Below, piece after piece: positions 18,548 through 28,580 of a stretch of DNA of 64,000 bases; positions within the stretch are counted from its first letter, which is position 1; each line of letters starts with the position of its first letter. The stretch lies in the NCBI GenBank assembly GCA_943788055.1, contig CALSOU010000005.1, positions 234,883 through 298,882 on the forward strand. The letters are read 5' to 3'. The position numbers and the translations under genes are program-made. A model generated the notes under the pieces. The model had not been told where the DNA came from. It was given only the letters and a program-made list of their open reading frames with translations, and ran no database searches. The DNA is from an uncultured Saprospiraceae bacterium (GTDB lineage Bacteria; Bacteroidota; Bacteroidia; Chitinophagales; Saprospiraceae).

Positions 18548-18642
18548 AAAATAAAGCCTACTCAACAAGAACTCTTGATACAGATATTAGTGCTTCGATA
18601 AACTTCCGTCAAGCAGAAGAATCCGCAATATGCTAGGCTCTC

Positions 18643-20250
18643 CTAAGGAGTTGCTGATTTCATATTGTCCTTATCGACAATTTCTTGAAGATGAACTTTA
18701 CTATTATTACTGTGTAAACGCTCACCATGTATAAGTACCGTCTTTATATTTTTTTCAATAGCTAAATGGTCTATAAAATCCTCAATTAGTTCGCGTACGT
18801 CATCATCTACGAAGACACTATTTGATGCATCGATAGTTAGTTTTGAGTCAGACGGAATATTTCTCAATGCATACATGATCGATGCCTTATTCAGGAAACT
18901 TGTTTCTTGCGATAGTACAATTTTGAATTCATCATTTTCATGATAAGCGTCCTTGTCAACAAAGAAGGGACTTTTGAAATTTGAGTAGAGGATAAAGACT
19001 AACCCGACTGTTAGACCGATTCCTATTCCAACTAATAAGTCGGTTAAAAGAATTGCAGCTATTGTAGCTATAAAAGGTATGAACTGATACCAGCCTTTGT
19101 TGAACATTTCTATAAATGAAGATGGTTTTGCTAGTTTAAATCCTACTAGAATCAGGATCGCAGCAAGCACTGATAGAGGAATCAAGTTTAATACCACTGG
19201 TAAAAACAACACAAAAATTAATATCAAAGCACCGTGAAAAATTGCACTCAATTTAGTCTTACCACCTGAGACGAGGTTTGCACTACTTCGCACGATTACC
19301 TGAGTTAATGGCAGCCCACCGATAAGGCCAGAAACCATATTTCCCACACCTTGCGCTTTAAGTTCACGGTTTGTAGGAGTAATGAATTTATCTGGGTCTA
19401 GTTTGTCAGTCGCCTCAACACAAAGTAAAGTTTCAAGACTTGCAACAATAGCAATGGTAAATCCAGTCATAATGACTTCGGGATTGGTAATTGCTCCAAA
19501 ATCTGGGAAGGTCAGCAATGTACCTATGTCCATTAGGCTATCAAGAACTTGAATTTGTACTAGGTGTTCTGGAATAATCTCCCAACTGCTTCCTTGCATA
19601 AGTAGCGTATAGGCAATTCCTAAAACTACAACTACCAAAGGGCCCTGTACTATCTTGAAAAGTGGAATTTTTTTCATAAAATCTTGCTCCCACACAAACA
19701 GAAGAACTAATGATGTGATAGCTAATAATGTAGGACCTGGAGAGATGTAATTCACGAAGTTGAGTAATTCAGTGAAAGTATTTTGTCCATCAGGCTGCCC
19801 AAAAGCTAGACTTCCCTCATAATCTGCATCGTAACCGAATGCATGTGGAATTTGCTTAAGAATGATAATAATACCAATACTAGCCAACATGCCGCGAATA
19901 ACAGAATTCGGAAAATAGTAGCCGATTATTCCTGCTCGTAAATATCCTAACACTAATTGGATTGCTCCAGCAAGTATAACAGCGGTTAGAAAGGCTTTAA
20001 ATCCTAGCGAAGCAATTGCCGCAAACACTATTACTGTTAAACCAGCTGCAGGTCCACTTACACCAAATTTTGATCCACTAAGTGAACCAACAACAATACC
20101 TCCAACAATACCAGCAATAATACCACTAAGAGGTGGGGCTCCAGAGGCTAAAGCAATACCTAAACAAAGTGGTACTGCAACTAAGAAAACAACTAGACCA
20201 GCGGATAAGTCGGCTTTCCAAAACTTAAAGGGGTTACTTGTAGTGCTCAT
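18643..20250 (-). CDS. SulP-family anion transporter with STAS domain
   Basis: A 535-residue inner-membrane transporter. The membrane domain (about 1-420) has about 12-14 helices and family motifs DLSAGLVVFLVAVPLCLGIALASGAP near the N-terminus, GVSGPAAGLTV and GLIGGLPLTQVIVRSSANLVSGGKTKLS. The cytoplasmic C-terminus is a STAS domain (about 435-520: SQETSFLNKASIMYALRNIP, DASNSVFVDDDV). Family members carry sulfate, bicarbonate or other anions. A carbonic anhydrase gene, often adjacent in relatives using bicarbonate, is not present, so the substrate is open. Confidence 0.92.
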   Translation of the reverse strand: MSTTSNPFKFWKADLSAGLVVFLVAVPLCLGIALASGAPPLSGIIAGIVGGIVVGSLSGSKFGVSGPAAGLTVIVFAAIASLGFKAFLTAVILAGAIQLVLGYLRAGIIGYYFPNSVIRGMLASIGIIIILKQIPHAFGYDADYEGSLAFGQPDGQNTFTELLNFVNYISPGPTLLAITSLVLLFVWEQDFMKKIPLFKIVQGPLVVVVLGIAYTLLMQGSSWEIIPEHLVQIQVLDSLMDIGTLLTFPDFGAITNPEVIMTGFTIAIVASLETLLCVEATDKLDPDKFITPTNRELKAQGVGNMVSGLIGGLPLTQVIVRSSANLVSGGKTKLSAIFHGALILIFVLFLPVVLNLIPLSVLAAILILVGFKLAKPSSFIEMFNKGWYQFIPFIATIAAILLTDLLVGIGIGLTVGLVFILYSNFKSPFFVDKDAYHENDEFKIVLSQETSFLNKASIMYALRNIPSDSKLTIDASNSVFVDDDVRELIEDFIDHLAIEKNIKTVLIHGERLHSNNSKVHLQEIVDKDNMKSATP

Positions 20251-20394
20251 ATAAATATGTTTTTACTAGAGTTATTCAAATAGAATAATTCTGGTAGAGT
20301 GTATTAGTAAATAAGTATTTGATTTAGGAGAGAAGAAAACCCTCCACTCTCTTTGTATTGAGATGTCTATTCTATCTAGATATAGACGAGGCTA

Positions 20395-20688
20395 TTAAGC
20401 AAATTCTGGAGGATCCAGGTGGCTTTTGGAAAAGTCAAAACCCATCAAAGCTTTGTAGCAATGATTGCGAGCTGCGCCATTTTTTGACGAATTAGTATAA
20501 AGCGCAAAGGCATGATCAGTCGTAGTTTTGTCATGTTCCAATCCTTTATACTCTATAGTTTCTTTTTCGGTCTCAACTTCATTGACCTCTTCACAAGCAA
20601 AAAGATCAACCGCATATATGACTTCTGCTCCCATGCTAAAAAGCACAGTAAGTATAAGCGTAGCTTGTATGATTAATCTAATTTTCAA
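20395..20688 (-). CDS. Small exported protein of unknown function
   Basis: A 97-residue protein with a signal peptide of about 26 residues (ending VIYA). The mature part is acidic, has cysteines at about 32 and 83 and ends HLDPPEFA. It starts at TTG, because no in-frame ATG precedes the signal peptide. I do not recognise the family. Confidence 0.5.
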   Translation of the reverse strand: MKIRLIIQATLILTVLFSMGAEVIYAVDLFACEEVNEVETEKETIEYKGLEHDKTTTDHAFALYTNSSKNGAARNHCYKALMGFDFSKSHLDPPEFA

Positions 20689-20754
20689 AATAAAGTTATT
20701 AATCAGAAATATAGTTAAGTTATCAGTTTAAAACTGTTGATTCTCGAGAACTAT

Positions 20755-21123
20755 GTATTCTCAAAACACTTGTAAGTACGGAAATGTTTTCCAATTCTAC
20801 AGCATTTTTAGGAAAATCACTAGTTGGATAGATCACTCTTCATTATTAAAATTATCAATTGACGTCAAAATTTTTTTAAATTTCTTTATCCGATCACCAA
20901 TGCTATTCATATCTTCTTTTGTCTTGAAGAATATCCAATGATTACTGCCCTAGTATTCTTAAGTCGTCGCTAGAATCAATAAGATTCTTAATCACTCTTA
21001 TGTAATTGATAACTCAAATTCTTTAATGTAATTCTGCCATCGCTCTTCTTTTTGATTTTGGGCTTTAAAACCAAAAGGTATGGTCAAGATCAAAAGGCAT
21101 ACTAAAGTTATTGAGCGTTTCAT
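20755..21123 (-). pseudogene. Possible broken gene for a small secreted protein
   Basis: From the ATG at 21123, 41 codons encode a clear signal peptide (MKRSITLVCLLILTIPFGF, then KAQNQKEERWQNYIKEFELSIT) and stop at 20998. Further protein-like segments follow in the other two frames on the same strand (VIKNLIDSSDDLRILGQ; then KTKEDMNSIGDRIKKFKKIL), as expected for a gene with two or more frameshifts. The family is not recognised, so the frame jumps cannot be verified by homology. Confidence 0.4.
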
Positions 21124-21138
21124 GAATTCTAAAAGTCT

Positions 21139-24100
21139 TTAATCCTCTACTTCTGTTGAGGGTGCCAATTGATCGAAGCTAAGCGATTCACTATCAGAAT
21201 TTCCATTGAGATTTACAAAGGTACACCATCTACAATCATCTTCCTTACAACCATGGAAATCTTGGTTCATAATCCCAGAATATGTCTCTACTATTTGTTT
21301 ACTAACAATATCTTGCTCCATTGTAGACACATGAAATTCTCGTTCTACGAGTTTTTCATTCTTCACTTCCAAAAATGGAATGTAGGCTGATTGTAATTTC
21401 CATTCTTTGAAAGGATAGGCCTTGATCAAGAGAGAATAGAATACGATCTGCCTCCAGTAATCCCCTCCATTATCATCATCTGCTAAAGGGGGTTTTAGTT
21501 TTGGGCTTGCTTTGCTAGGGTTCCCAGTTTTATAATCATACACCGTAACACCATCATCGTATTCCATCACCCGATCTAGCATTCCGTTAATTGGAACATG
21601 CTTATGTGCAACATCCGCAATTCTTAGCTCCAAATGATAGTCTCGAGCATTGTTCCAGTTCTTGCTGCGTTCATCGAAATACTTTGATAGATTTTCTTTT
21701 CCGTAGACTTGGTAATCTTCAAACTCTTTTGCCGTGAAGTGTGATCGATACTTCAACATACCATCTTCAAAAAACTTCATAAGTTCTGATTTTGGCGGAA
21801 GTACATGCTCGGGATGCGCTTTCAATTTGATGAAGTACATTTCAAGGGCATAATGCATGGCGCTACCAAAACCATTGTATTTGTTTCTCGCTCCAGGGAC
21901 TCGTAGGACATTCTCAAAATAGAAACTCAAAGGACATCGCAAGTATTTGTTAAGTCCAGTAGCACTCAATGTGAATTTTTCAAGTTCCTTGGCAATTAGC
22001 TTTTGGTCTAGGAGTTCAATTTTACCCTGTTGGAATCTCAATAGCTGGTAGGTAAAGTTATTGATGCTTTCATCTTCTAATACTATTAGTTGATGCTTGT
22101 CGGTGTTCGATTCTAGTTCAATTATAAAAGAACATGGTTCCGTTTCCTTTCCATCTTCTTTCTGAATAGAATAGGTGATAAACAATTCGTTTTTTGCCCG
22201 AGTCATCGCCACATAAAATAAACGTCTATCATCTTCTTGATTGACTTTATGAGCGGTTGGTGTTAAGGCATTGGGATAGCTATATTGCGTATTTCCAGTT
22301 CTAGGCTTCCAATTATGCGAATCACCGCGAATCAGAAAAACAATATCATATTCAAGTCCCTTTGAGCCATGTATCGTGGTGAACTGTACTCCTCCTTTTG
22401 CGTAAGCAGTCCTAACCAACTTTAATGAAAGATTAGCATCTTGCATTTGATACACTTTGTCAAGAATATCTTGAACAGTAAGTTTGTAATCCTTGGCAGT
22501 TTCTTCCTTAATAAAGTTAAAGAAGGTATTTACCAATTGTAGCCTCCAAGTGCTATCGCTAGATTGCATAATTGATTGCAGAATGCCAGCGTGTGTGAAC
22601 AGTTTTTCAAAGAAGACTTGAGGCGTTTCGTTAACGATGTCAAGTGAAAGATCTTCAATAAGTTTTGCTACTTGGTAGATTTTTTCTGGTTGAGAAAGAC
22701 CTATTTCATGGAGGAGGCCCTTGTCATTTATTACATCTCGCCATTTGCGATCGTCTTCTCGCTTATCTGTTCTCCTACTACAGTATATCGAAAGTTTAGC
22801 TAAATCTCTTGCTACTAGATCGAAATATTCGTAATGTAGAATTTTGAAAAGCAAATCTTCAGCACTATGAATTTTTGTGTTTTCGGCTTGTATATAAGTC
22901 ATTATATCTAAAATCCTTTGGATTTCATGTGATTTCAAAACATCGATCTCCCGCTTGATTTGTAATGGTATTTCTTTCGCATTTAGATACTTGATCATAT
23001 TCTCTACGTTCGAATGCTTTTTATATAGCACAGCAACTTTAGAAAGATCATAACCGCTTTTATACAATGATTCTATTCGATCAAGAATGTCCTTTTCTTC
23101 ATGCATAGTATTCACGTAGCGGTGAATATTCACGGGAATTTCCGCTTGATTATCCGTCCTAGATCTTTTAAGATTCTTGACAAGTCCGGCATCATTAACC
23201 AATCGCTCAGTATTATTTTCTATTAGCTTTTTAGATTCTTCTAGAATTCTCTGAGTAGAACGATAGTTGTCTTCTAGTACTATAAGATCTGGCGCAAACT
23301 TGGTTTTGAAATCAAGTAGATTACCCATGTTGGCACCTTGAAATCTATAAATAGACTGATCATCATCTCCAACAACAAAGAGATTTGGGTTATCCCAATA
23401 AGAGGCAAGTTGGAAGAGAAGCTCGTTTTGTGATCCATTGGTATCTTGATACTCATCTACAAGTATGTATTGGAATCGCTCTTGGTAATCTGAAAGTAGA
23501 TTAGGGTGTTTTTGAAAAGCTTCAATGACCCATAGTATCATATCATTATAGTCAAATCTTCCCATTTCAAGAAGATATTGATTGTATTTGTCAAGCTCTT
23601 CAACTCCCGCCAAGAGCGAGTCAAACTTTTCTTCTTTTTTACGCCAAGTATTAATTTTAAGGTCACCTTTCTCAAAGTCCTTTGTACGTTTTTTGTAATA
23701 GTTTTTTGGATCTTCTTTAAAATCTTCAAAATCTTGCTCGACAGCTTTATGTATTTCTTCCTTGGTCCAAGACTCTTGTTTAATAGTTGAGAACAAACTC
23801 TTTAAGCGCTTTGATTCATAGTAGACATTACCTGAAAGCTTTTTAAGTGGATGATCGTAATCAAACTCATCAATTATTCTCCGCAGAATACCTTCTAACT
23901 CAAGTTCTGAAACAGGCTGAAGATTTCTATATCCACCAAAATATTCGACATTGTCCCTGATGACACCAGAACAAAATGCATGAAAGGTGTAGATTCCAAC
24001 TTTATAAGCGTCAGGACCAATAAACTTAAGCAGTCTTTGCCTCATGGCTATAGCACCTGCATCCGTGTAGGTAAGCGCAAGAATATTTTGTGCTTGTTGG

Positions 24101-24294
24101 TCCGTATTTTTAAGTATATATCCTATTCTTATTGCAAGTAACTGTGTTTTACCGGTTCCTGGTCCAGCAATAACCATTAGAGGCCCATCAATATGTTTAA
24201 CTGCTTTTTTTTGCTGTACATTTAGTGTTTCAAATGCACTATCGAAAGCAGCATCATATGATTGGTTAGAATTATTTTCAAGTGATTTATGCAT
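21139..24294 (-). CDS. Single-chain UvrD-like helicase fused to RecB-type nuclease
   Basis: A 1051-residue SF1A helicase-nuclease, probably in recombination or repair. Helicase motifs occur in order: Walker A GPGTGKTQ (44-51), TYTDAGAIAMRQRL, DEYQDTN, VVGDDDQSIYRFQGA, LEDNYRS, TIHGSKGLEYDIVFL and RLFYVAMTRAKNEL. The C-terminal PD-(D/E)XK nuclease has NGMLDRVMEYDDG and VYDYKTGNP as the acidic and lysine motifs. Cysteines in LRCPLSFYFEN and CKEDDCRWC match the AddB-type iron-sulfur-stabilised nuclease pattern. It is the last gene of a minus-strand run, and its ATG overlaps the preceding gene's stop by eight bases. Confidence 0.93.
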   Translation of the reverse strand: MHKSLENNSNQSYDAAFDSAFETLNVQQKKAVKHIDGPLMVIAGPGTGKTQLLAIRIGYILKNTDQQAQNILALTYTDAGAIAMRQRLLKFIGPDAYKVGIYTFHAFCSGVIRDNVEYFGGYRNLQPVSELELEGILRRIIDEFDYDHPLKKLSGNVYYESKRLKSLFSTIKQESWTKEEIHKAVEQDFEDFKEDPKNYYKKRTKDFEKGDLKINTWRKKEEKFDSLLAGVEELDKYNQYLLEMGRFDYNDMILWVIEAFQKHPNLLSDYQERFQYILVDEYQDTNGSQNELLFQLASYWDNPNLFVVGDDDQSIYRFQGANMGNLLDFKTKFAPDLIVLEDNYRSTQRILEESKKLIENNTERLVNDAGLVKNLKRSRTDNQAEIPVNIHRYVNTMHEEKDILDRIESLYKSGYDLSKVAVLYKKHSNVENMIKYLNAKEIPLQIKREIDVLKSHEIQRILDIMTYIQAENTKIHSAEDLLFKILHYEYFDLVARDLAKLSIYCSRRTDKREDDRKWRDVINDKGLLHEIGLSQPEKIYQVAKLIEDLSLDIVNETPQVFFEKLFTHAGILQSIMQSSDSTWRLQLVNTFFNFIKEETAKDYKLTVQDILDKVYQMQDANLSLKLVRTAYAKGGVQFTTIHGSKGLEYDIVFLIRGDSHNWKPRTGNTQYSYPNALTPTAHKVNQEDDRRLFYVAMTRAKNELFITYSIQKEDGKETEPCSFIIELESNTDKHQLIVLEDESINNFTYQLLRFQQGKIELLDQKLIAKELEKFTLSATGLNKYLRCPLSFYFENVLRVPGARNKYNGFGSAMHYALEMYFIKLKAHPEHVLPPKSELMKFFEDGMLKYRSHFTAKEFEDYQVYGKENLSKYFDERSKNWNNARDYHLELRIADVAHKHVPINGMLDRVMEYDDGVTVYDYKTGNPSKASPKLKPPLADDDNGGDYWRQIVFYSLLIKAYPFKEWKLQSAYIPFLEVKNEKLVEREFHVSTMEQDIVSKQIVETYSGIMNQDFHGCKEDDCRWCTFVNLNGNSDSESLSFDQLAPSTEVED

Positions 24295-24619
24295 CTTTTG
24301 TGCTTTTTAGTAATTCGATTTTTGGACTTAGGAATCGCAGTAATTCGGATGAAATCTCGGGCTTCGAAATTAAATTATCAACTAATGCTTGAGCAATATT
24401 TATATCAGCAAAACTAGGTCGCTCATATTTTAAAAATAATTCTCGAGCTTGATTCTTTTGAAATTCATATATCTTGCTACTCAATTCTTTTGGAGTTTGT
24501 TCGCCCTTTTTCCGATTTTCGAATTCTCGATAAAGTGAATCTAAGGCAAGGGACAGTTCAATATGGAAGAGACGACTTTGAATTGTAGTCATTTCTTTTA
24601 ATAGGCTGGATTCAGACAT
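24287..24619 (-). CDS. Small helical protein coupled to the helicase-nuclease
   Basis: A 110-residue protein, probably wholly helical and without a signal peptide. Charged segments include SLALDSLYREFENRKKGEQ and KIYEFQKNQARELFLKYERP. I do not recognise a family. The stop codon overlaps the helicase-nuclease start (ATGCATAA), so translation of the two is likely coupled, and a partner or modulator role for the nuclease is a reasonable guess only. Confidence 0.65.
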   Translation of the reverse strand: MSESSLLKEMTTIQSRLFHIELSLALDSLYREFENRKKGEQTPKELSSKIYEFQKNQARELFLKYERPSFADINIAQALVDNLISKPEISSELLRFLSPKIELLKSTKDA

Positions 24620-24693
24620 TTAACGCTGGTTATGATAAACAAAGATACTTGATCAGATTTCATATCTCGAATTCAAAACGAAAACGCTAGAGT

Positions 24694-26931
24694 TTATATT
24701 GAGCTGTTGAAGCTCAGAATTGGAATCAATCCAAGTTGATTTTGGATATTGATTTGTTGCAATAGTGGATCATAATATGGATAAGCTAGGTTCTCTCTAT
24801 TCAGGATGTTTTGGATATCTAGCGAAAGCATGTGCTGTTTTCTTTTTCCCCAACTAAAATGACATTTAAGATCAAAACGACTAAAGCCAGAAATTGCAGA
24901 TTTTGACTGTTCTAGTTGATAAATAGTTGACTGAGATTCTTGAGAGGCAGATTCATCAATTGGAAGATGATTTTCAGCACCCCGCATCTGATAGGCTAAA
25001 CTCACTACAAAAGGATTCTCTTTGATATACCATGTATATGAGCCCGAAACAGAACCTGTATAACCGAAATCATAGCTTGATTCAAGATCAAAAGGTGCTT
25101 CCGATGAGCTTCTAGCTTCTAGATTATAAATTGAAGCAGCAAGAATACTTTGAAACCGATCAATTTTTAGCCATTCGTATTGACCCTGCAATCCAAATAG
25201 TCTAGCAGAGCCATATTGAGAAATATTATATCCTTGATCAAGTCCTTGCAACATGAGATCGAGTCGATCTAGGTAAGTTACCTGCGTGTTATCTAAAGTT
25301 GGGACTTTATCAAAATAGTGATAGAATAAACCCAGCTGGATGTATGATTTATTTGTATTTAAGAAGTAATCTAGGCTCAGATTTTGCGAGGTGAATGCTC
25401 GTAAGCTTGGGGCCCTATCCCAAAGTTGAGAGAATATTGACTGACCTTGCATTGAATATGAAGCTTGCAATCGACTGGTTTGATTGATTTTTAATTGTAC
25501 TGAACTTCGAAGTTCTGGAAGTATTTGATTCAGACGGAAAGAGGAGAAACCTGCGCCTATATTGACTGTGACATCTCGATATTTCTTGACTGTCGAAATT
25601 GCTCCATACTGTGTAAACCACCAATCTGATGGCTTGGATTCATATTGGAATTGGTTTAGTTGAGTTTGAGAATGTATTGAGAATTCATTTTTTGCGATGC
25701 TAAAGCTTAGATTTTGCCCCCAAGTAATCAATTTTTCATCAAGATCTATCATTGATGTCTTTTGCAATTCAGGGAATAAATCTGATACGGAAGAAAACCT
25801 AGAGCTAGATCTTTGAGAAAAATTAAGGGCAGTATGATAGTTGATCTTTTCTGTCACTCTTTGATAGCCAGCATGATGAATGATTTGTTGCCCTTCAAAA
25901 TTGATTTGTTGTGCATCCTTATAACTAATTGATTCATTCCCTAAATCATCATGAATGTTTTTGCTATTACCCCATAAGAAGTGGTATTTCCAACGGTTTT
26001 TACCTTCAGATTTATTCAACATAAAGTGTAGGTCTTGAAAGGAAATGTCTTCGTCACCTAAATCTACGCCCAGTGAAGAAAGTATACCTAGTGTGGAATA
26101 TCGATAAGATAGCCCCGCAGATACACCATTTGAAAAATCGTGACTATATGAGAGTTCAGTACCTAATAATCCCAAAGCATATGAGAAGCCTTTTGGTGTA
26201 GCGAGTTTTGTATCAGAAATACCAGATCCTCCGTCAAACAATTGATTTGGTAATGGAGCTAAGATGAAGCGATATTGATCGATCCATCGACCTGAAATCA
26301 TGTTAACTCCCCCACCGCTTGCGGATGCTTGGTCCGTAATCGAACCGGCATTGCTTAAGTGATTTGGGTTTATAATTGCTGCGCCATCTATCGTCCATTT
26401 CGCCATATGTGGAGGCAAGCCTTTAACCACAACTTGATTGGCTTGATCATTTGGAGAAGAAAGAGTCGGAAATCGAATTAATAGTCTGGATGGATCATCG
26501 AAACTTCCCGGCAGTCTTCTAAATAATGCATTTGATATTAGCAGTTCGTTGGGCTTTTGTAAGGCTTTTGCCCTTATCATAGGATAGGCATTTAAGAGTG
26601 CGTCTGATATAAGGTCAACATCAATCTTTTGGTTAGAATTATCAAGGACGACCGAACGTCTGGAAGGTTTATAACCGAGGAATCTGACTTCCAAAACATA
26701 GATTGCAGAAGATGGTGGAGTTATTTGGTATAATCCGGAGGTATCTGTTGAAACAACAGTTATCAAAGAATCCTCTTGGTACAATAATACATTTGCACCA
26801 ACCAATGCTGTTTTAGTATCAGCATCCGTGACATATCCCCTGATATTTTGGGCGAAAGTCCCAGAGGTAAAACCAAGAATTACTAAACCCACAACGAAAA
26901 TCCTCAAGAACAAGCTCACTTTTCTATTCAT
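24694..26931 (-). CDS. TonB-dependent receptor-like outer-membrane protein
   Basis: A 745-residue outer-membrane protein. After a signal peptide (about 1-28, ending TFAQ) comes a CarboxypepD-regulatory-like beta domain (NIRGYVTDADTKTALVGANVLLYQ). A plug-like domain follows (about 135-215, with VVVKGLPPHMAKWTIDGAAIINPNHL-type TonB receptor plug motif), then a beta-barrel to the C-terminus. It is shorter than most TonB receptors but complete by its ends. It starts 10 bp after the haem-binding gene, with which it probably forms a unit. The ligand is not predictable. Confidence 0.85.
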   Translation of the reverse strand: MNRKVSLFLRIFVVGLVILGFTSGTFAQNIRGYVTDADTKTALVGANVLLYQEDSLITVVSTDTSGLYQITPPSSAIYVLEVRFLGYKPSRRSVVLDNSNQKIDVDLISDALLNAYPMIRAKALQKPNELLISNALFRRLPGSFDDPSRLLIRFPTLSSPNDQANQVVVKGLPPHMAKWTIDGAAIINPNHLSNAGSITDQASASGGGVNMISGRWIDQYRFILAPLPNQLFDGGSGISDTKLATPKGFSYALGLLGTELSYSHDFSNGVSAGLSYRYSTLGILSSLGVDLGDEDISFQDLHFMLNKSEGKNRWKYHFLWGNSKNIHDDLGNESISYKDAQQINFEGQQIIHHAGYQRVTEKINYHTALNFSQRSSSRFSSVSDLFPELQKTSMIDLDEKLITWGQNLSFSIAKNEFSIHSQTQLNQFQYESKPSDWWFTQYGAISTVKKYRDVTVNIGAGFSSFRLNQILPELRSSVQLKINQTSRLQASYSMQGQSIFSQLWDRAPSLRAFTSQNLSLDYFLNTNKSYIQLGLFYHYFDKVPTLDNTQVTYLDRLDLMLQGLDQGYNISQYGSARLFGLQGQYEWLKIDRFQSILAASIYNLEARSSSEAPFDLESSYDFGYTGSVSGSYTWYIKENPFVVSLAYQMRGAENHLPIDESASQESQSTIYQLEQSKSAISGFSRFDLKCHFSWGKRKQHMLSLDIQNILNRENLAYPYYDPLLQQINIQNQLGLIPILSFNSSI

Positions 26932-26941
26932 TTTGACTCTT

Positions 26942-27397
26942 TTATTTCATGAGTTTTTCCTGGGTCTCGAACCATGTTATTAACTCAGATAGTTGGGCAT
27001 CTGACAACTTTGCTTCAGAATGCATCCATGTGTAGTTGTTCATAGGCATTTTCCCTTCACCTACTTCTTCAGCACATTCTTCCATTTTATGTGCTGCCTT
27101 TTTCGGCTTATAACTTCCCCATATAGAGAAGTTTAGATGACTTCTGCCTTCTTTGATATGATCTTGGATCCACCATGAAACTGGAGCTACTTTTGAATAC
27201 CAAGGATAATTTGTATCATAAGAATGACAGTCATTACAAGCATTCTTTAGCATCGTTTTTATAGACTCCGGAGCTTTTGTGAGCTCAACCAGTGTTTGAT
27301 TGGGCTCATATTTAGGAACTGAGCGATCAACAGGTACTAGTTGAATTAATACGAGTACAGCTAGCAAGCCTAAAGCAATTTTCTTTATAAGTTTCAT
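26942..27397 (-). CDS. Haem-binding domain protein (c-type CxxCH)
   Basis: A 151-residue protein anchored by one N-terminal hydrophobic segment (about 5-22). The Haem_bd signature is clear: NACNDCHSYDTNYPWYSKVAPVSWWIQDHIKEG-like, with CNDCH as the haem c attachment motif and a distal NYTWMHSEAKLSD region. It faces the periplasm by topology. It lies between the bestrophin gene (2 bp upstream) and the TonB receptor gene (10 bp downstream). Confidence 0.9.
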   Translation of the reverse strand: MKLIKKIALGLLAVLVLIQLVPVDRSVPKYEPNQTLVELTKAPESIKTMLKNACNDCHSYDTNYPWYSKVAPVSWWIQDHIKEGRSHLNFSIWGSYKPKKAAHKMEECAEEVGEGKMPMNNYTWMHSEAKLSDAQLSELITWFETQEKLMK

Positions 27398-27399
27398 AG

Positions 27400-28435
27400 T
27401 TACAGTATTCCTCCGTTCTTTGCTTGGATCGCAGGTGGGATGTTTTCATCACCGAGCATTTCTAGCGAATCAATTTCGATGGTTCGACACAAAGATAGCA
27501 TTGGGATATCATTTCCTAAGCCTTCAAATGGATTCTCGCTATAATCTCCTACCAATTCCCTGATAATGTAAATCCAAGAGACAAGGATAGAGAATGGAAC
27601 TGATAGCCAAACGCCATTTGGACCCAATTTTGAAAATTCACTAGCGAACCCAAATGGGACTAGAAAAATAAATATCGCTACTAAAATAGAGCTGGTACCA
27701 CCGTATTGTCTAGGAAAAGGAAATTTCTTAATTCGTTCAGCTTTACCCTGATGCACATAGAAGTCATTCAGCACTTTTTGTAATTCCATATGTCGAAAAT
27801 CATCAATCTTGTTGGTTTTTCGAAGAGCACGCAGATCTTGGCTTTGTTGATCTATCAGCTGAGTCGCACTGTTCTTATATTCAATTATACGCTTCATTTC
27901 GTTCTCTTCGAGATATTTTTCAAGTTTTGATTCAAGTTGATCATCATTATAAAGGCCTACTCCAACTTCCTTCATCCGCTTCTCTGCCAATCTTCTTACA
28001 TGTTTGTTTTGGCTCACGTGCTCCCATTCTGTAGGGATTAGTAACTGACTTCTCAACACATATAATTATGCGATATGCCTGTACAGCAAAGTCTTGTGAG
28101 TGCATTTTCAATGTTGTTTCTGTTGCTGTTGGATCAAATTGATCGCTAACGTAGGAACGAACTACTGCTCCCCACATTCTACTTGAGTTTATGATTGCTC
28201 CCCAGATTTTGCGAGCTTCCCACAGACGGTCGTATGAACTATTGTTTTTGAATCCAATGTAAAATGCTACAGCAGTTGCAACAATAGAAATAGGCAACCA
28301 CGGAATATCTAACCATTCAGGATCAATAAAGTAGAAGAGAGAGGGACCTATTAAGGACCAAGCTGATATCCAAACAATGTGAAACCAGCTAAATGCGAGA
28401 ACACCCCTTAAGGTAAAATTCTTTTTGACGTACAT
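27400..28435 (-). CDS. Bestrophin-family anion channel, interrupted by one insertion
   Basis: A bacterial bestrophin (UPF0187-type) membrane channel. The N-terminal part (from the ATG at 28435) has SSYDRLWEARKIWGAIINSSR and ends near 28066. The rest continues in another frame as YVLRSQLLIPTEWEHVS, and later GDYSENPFEGLGNDIPMLSLCRTIE. Removing one A in the ATAATTATATG context restores a continuous protein of about 344 residues, the normal size. The interruption is a +1 insertion like others in this window, so sequence error is likely. Confidence 0.85.
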
Positions 28436-28580
28436 AGGTTTTGATTTTCAAATTAAGGAAGCAAACGAATCCAAAAATGAAAGATCAAGATAGAAAATAT
28501 ATTCTTTGAAAGGTAGGATTGAGAATCCAAATAGCTAAACTAGAGCAGGCTAAAAAAGATAAAAACTACGATTAATTTAT

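Noticed and set aside
20270..20287. Inverted repeat TTATTC/GAATAA upstream of the SulP gene
   Set aside because: A/T-rich arms of six bases are expected by chance in this composition; no further support.
20725..20737. Palindrome CAGTTT-A-AAACTG upstream of the small exported gene
   Set aside because: Short, A/T-rich and without a regulator gene nearby; insufficient evidence for an operator.
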